Below are positions 62,590 to 64,000 of a DNA stretch of 64,000 nt, in pieces. Positions within the stretch are counted from its first letter, which is position 1; each line of letters opens with the position of its first letter. The stretch spans positions 124,001-188,000 of the forward strand of contig NZ_BAGL01000013.1 of NCBI RefSeq assembly GCF_000308875.1, written 5' to 3'. The notes under the pieces are model-generated. The model was given only the letters and a program-made list of their open reading frames with translations. It was not told where the DNA came from and ran no database searches. A program made the translations under genes and the position numbers. Source of the DNA: Nocardia transvalensis NBRC 15921. Its GTDB lineage: Bacteria > Actinomycetota > Actinomycetes > Mycobacteriales > Mycobacteriaceae.

Positions 62590-64000
62590 ATGACCACCGT
62601 GCAACACGGAGCGGAGACGCAGGCACAAGCTGCGCACGCCTTGGGCGCCGAGGATGAGGGATACCACAAGGCTCTGCGGCCCCGCCAGCTGCAGATGATC
62701 GCCATCGGTGGGGCTATCGGCACGGGGTTGTTCCTCGGCGCCGGTGGCCGGCTGAAGGACGCGGGCGCGGGGCTGTTCATCGCCTACGCGGTCTGCGGGA
62801 TCTTCGTCTTCTTCATCCTCCGGGCCCTCGGCGAGCTGGTGCTGCATCGCCCCTCCTCGGGCTCGTTCGTCTCCTACGCGCGTGAGTTCTACGGGGAGAA
62901 GCTGGCATTCGGCGTCGGCTGGATGTACTTCTTCCACTGGTGCATGACCGGCATCGTCGACATCACGGCGATCGCGACCTACGTGCACTACTGGAATGCG
63001 TTCCACGCGATACCGCAGTGGACGATCGCGCTGATCGCGCTGGCGATCGTGGTGTCGATCAACCTGGTCTCGGTGAAGTGGTTCGGCGAGATGGAGTTCT
63101 GGGCGGCGCTGATCAAGGTGGTCGCGCTGGTCGCCTTCCTGATCGTCGGCACCGTCTTCCTCGCGGGCCGGTTCCCGCTCGACGGTGAGCGCACCGGTAT
63201 CAGCGTCATCACCGACCACGGCGGCCTGTTCCCGAACGGGATGCTGCCGCTGATCCTCGCCACCACGGGCGTCGTGTTCGCCTACGCCGCGGTGGAGCTG
63301 ATCGGCACGGCCGCGGGTGAGGCGGAGAACCCCGAGAAGATCATGCCCCGCGCGATCAACTCGGTCATCGCCCGGATCGCGCTGTTCTACGTCGGTTCGC
63401 TGGTCCTGCTCGCTCTGCTGCTGCCCTACACCGCGTTCAAGTCGGGCGAGAGCCCGTTCGTGAGCTTCTTCGAGCGGCTGGGCGTGAACGGCGCGGGCAC
63501 GGTCATGAACCTGGTGGTGCTGACCGCGGCGTTCTCCAGCCTGAACGCCGGGCTGTACTCGACCGGCCGGATCCTGCGGTCGATGTCGATGAACGGCAGC
63601 GCGCCGAGCCTGGCCTCGCGGATGTCCAAGCAGGGCGTGCCCTACGTGGGCATCCTCGCCACGGGCACCATCGCCCTGGCCGGTGTCGGGCTCAACGCGC
63701 TGGTGCCGGAGAAGGCCTTCGAGATCGTGCTGAACATGTCCGCGCTGGGCACCATCTGCGCGTGGAGCGCGATCCTGATCTGCCAGATGAAGCTCGTGCA
63801 GTGGTCCAAGGAAGGTCGGGTCGAGCGTCCGTCGTTCCGCCTGATGGGCGCCCCCTACACGAACTACGCGGCGCTGATCTTCATGGCGATCGTGGTCGGG
63901 CTCATGCTGTTCGGCAAGGACGACACCCAGCGTGGCGCCGTCATCGCGATGGGCGTGATCATGATCCCGCTGCTCGTCGGCGGCTGGTTCCTGGCCCGGC
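62590..64000 (+). CDS. APC-family amino-acid permease (3' end outside window)
   Basis: The gene begins at ATG 62590 behind GGAAAGGG and stays open to the window edge (470 codons). It shows the AAT-type permease start [27 protein letters not shown], the LHRPSSGSF loop, [18 protein letters not shown] and at least ten hydrophobic segments. Enzymes of this group include AnsP (asparagine), CycA and GABA permeases; the substrate is not determinable by eye. It is divergent from the MerR gene. Confidence 0.9.
   Translation, partial: MTTVQHGAETQAQAAHALGAEDEGYHKALRPRQLQMIAIGGAIGTGLFLGAGGRLKDAGAGLFIAYAVCGIFVFFILRALGELVLHRPSSGSFVSYAREFYGEKLAFGVGWMYFFHWCMTGIVDITAIATYVHYWNAFHAIPQWTIALIALAIVVSINLVSVKWFGEMEFWAALIKVVALVAFLIVGTVFLAGRFPLDGERTGISVITDHGGLFPNGMLPLILATTGVVFAYAAVELIGTAAGEAENPEKIMPRAINSVIARIALFYVGSLVLLALLLPYTAFKSGESPFVSFFERLGVNGAGTVMNLVVLTAAFSSLNAGLYSTGRILRSMSMNGSAPSLASRMSKQGVPYVGILATGTIALAGVGLNALVPEKAFEIVLNMSALGTICAWSAILICQMKLVQWSKEGRVERPSFRLMGAPYTNYAALIFMAIVVGLMLFGKDDTQRGAVIAMGVIMIPLLVGGWFLAR

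Noticed and set aside
1..64000. tRNA or rRNA genes, insertion-sequence transposases and att sites
   Set aside because: None could be recognised by reading. No transposase or integrase motifs were seen even in the island between rpsZ and rpsH.

Overview
The window is about 64 kb of high-GC actinobacterial chromosome. The nocobactin/mycobactin-type siderophore locus, the IdeR-like iron boxes, the CpnT-like toxin, and an spc ribosomal-protein operon with a zinc-type S14 point to Nocardia or a close relative. This assignment comes from gene content and was not tested by a database search.

Region 1 (1-6324) holds the 3' part of an IrtB-like siderophore ABC transporter; a divergent TetR / aldo-keto reductase pair with two identical operators; a GNAT acetyltransferase; a caspase-fold peptidase coupled to an EACC1-like protein; and an iron-regulated siderophore-interacting flavoprotein.

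Region 2 (6329-35226) is the siderophore assembly line. It contains three NRPSs: ArCP-Cy-A-PCP, then C-A-PCP-E-C, then C-A-PCP-E. These are followed by two paralogous cassettes of type II thioesterase, ketosynthase and AT-KR-ACP; the first cassette also carries a C-terminal methyltransferase. A Drr-type ABC exporter closes the region. Iron boxes precede the SIP gene, the first NRPS, the second PKS cassette and the exporter. Salicylate synthase, salicyl-AMP ligase, lysine N-hydroxylase and an MbtH protein were not found, so they must lie outside the window.

Region 3 (35227-49151) has a GT4 glycosyltransferase overlapping a glycogen-debranching-type enzyme. Next comes a polymorphic-toxin locus: a YbaB-like protein, a WXG100-like protein, a 1116-aa toxin with a nuclease-like tip, and a candidate immunity protein. 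An AIM24 protein and two tandem Tat-lipoprotein M13 peptidases complete the region.

Region 4 (49152-60662) is the spc ribosomal operon split in two. rplN-rplX-rplE-rpsZ has its own promoter and a strong terminator. A roughly 4.1-kb island of partly lower GC follows, carrying a VapBC-like module, an orphan toxin tip with a candidate immunity gene, and small hypothetical genes. Then rpsH-rplF-rplR-rpsE-rpmD-rplO-secY-adk-map restarts from a nearly identical promoter.

Region 5 (60663-64000) holds a zinc-ribbon protein, dtd, a MerR regulator and the 5' part of an APC amino-acid permease.

Two dispersed short-repeat families cross the window and have entered coding sequence. Family A is a covarying dyad: it forms long inverted repeats in two convergent gene gaps, sits beside the rplN promoter, and lies inside one NRPS and one PKS gene. 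Family B is a 67-bp element inside two NRPS genes, read there in different frames. These insertions and the split spc operon are the most unusual observations.
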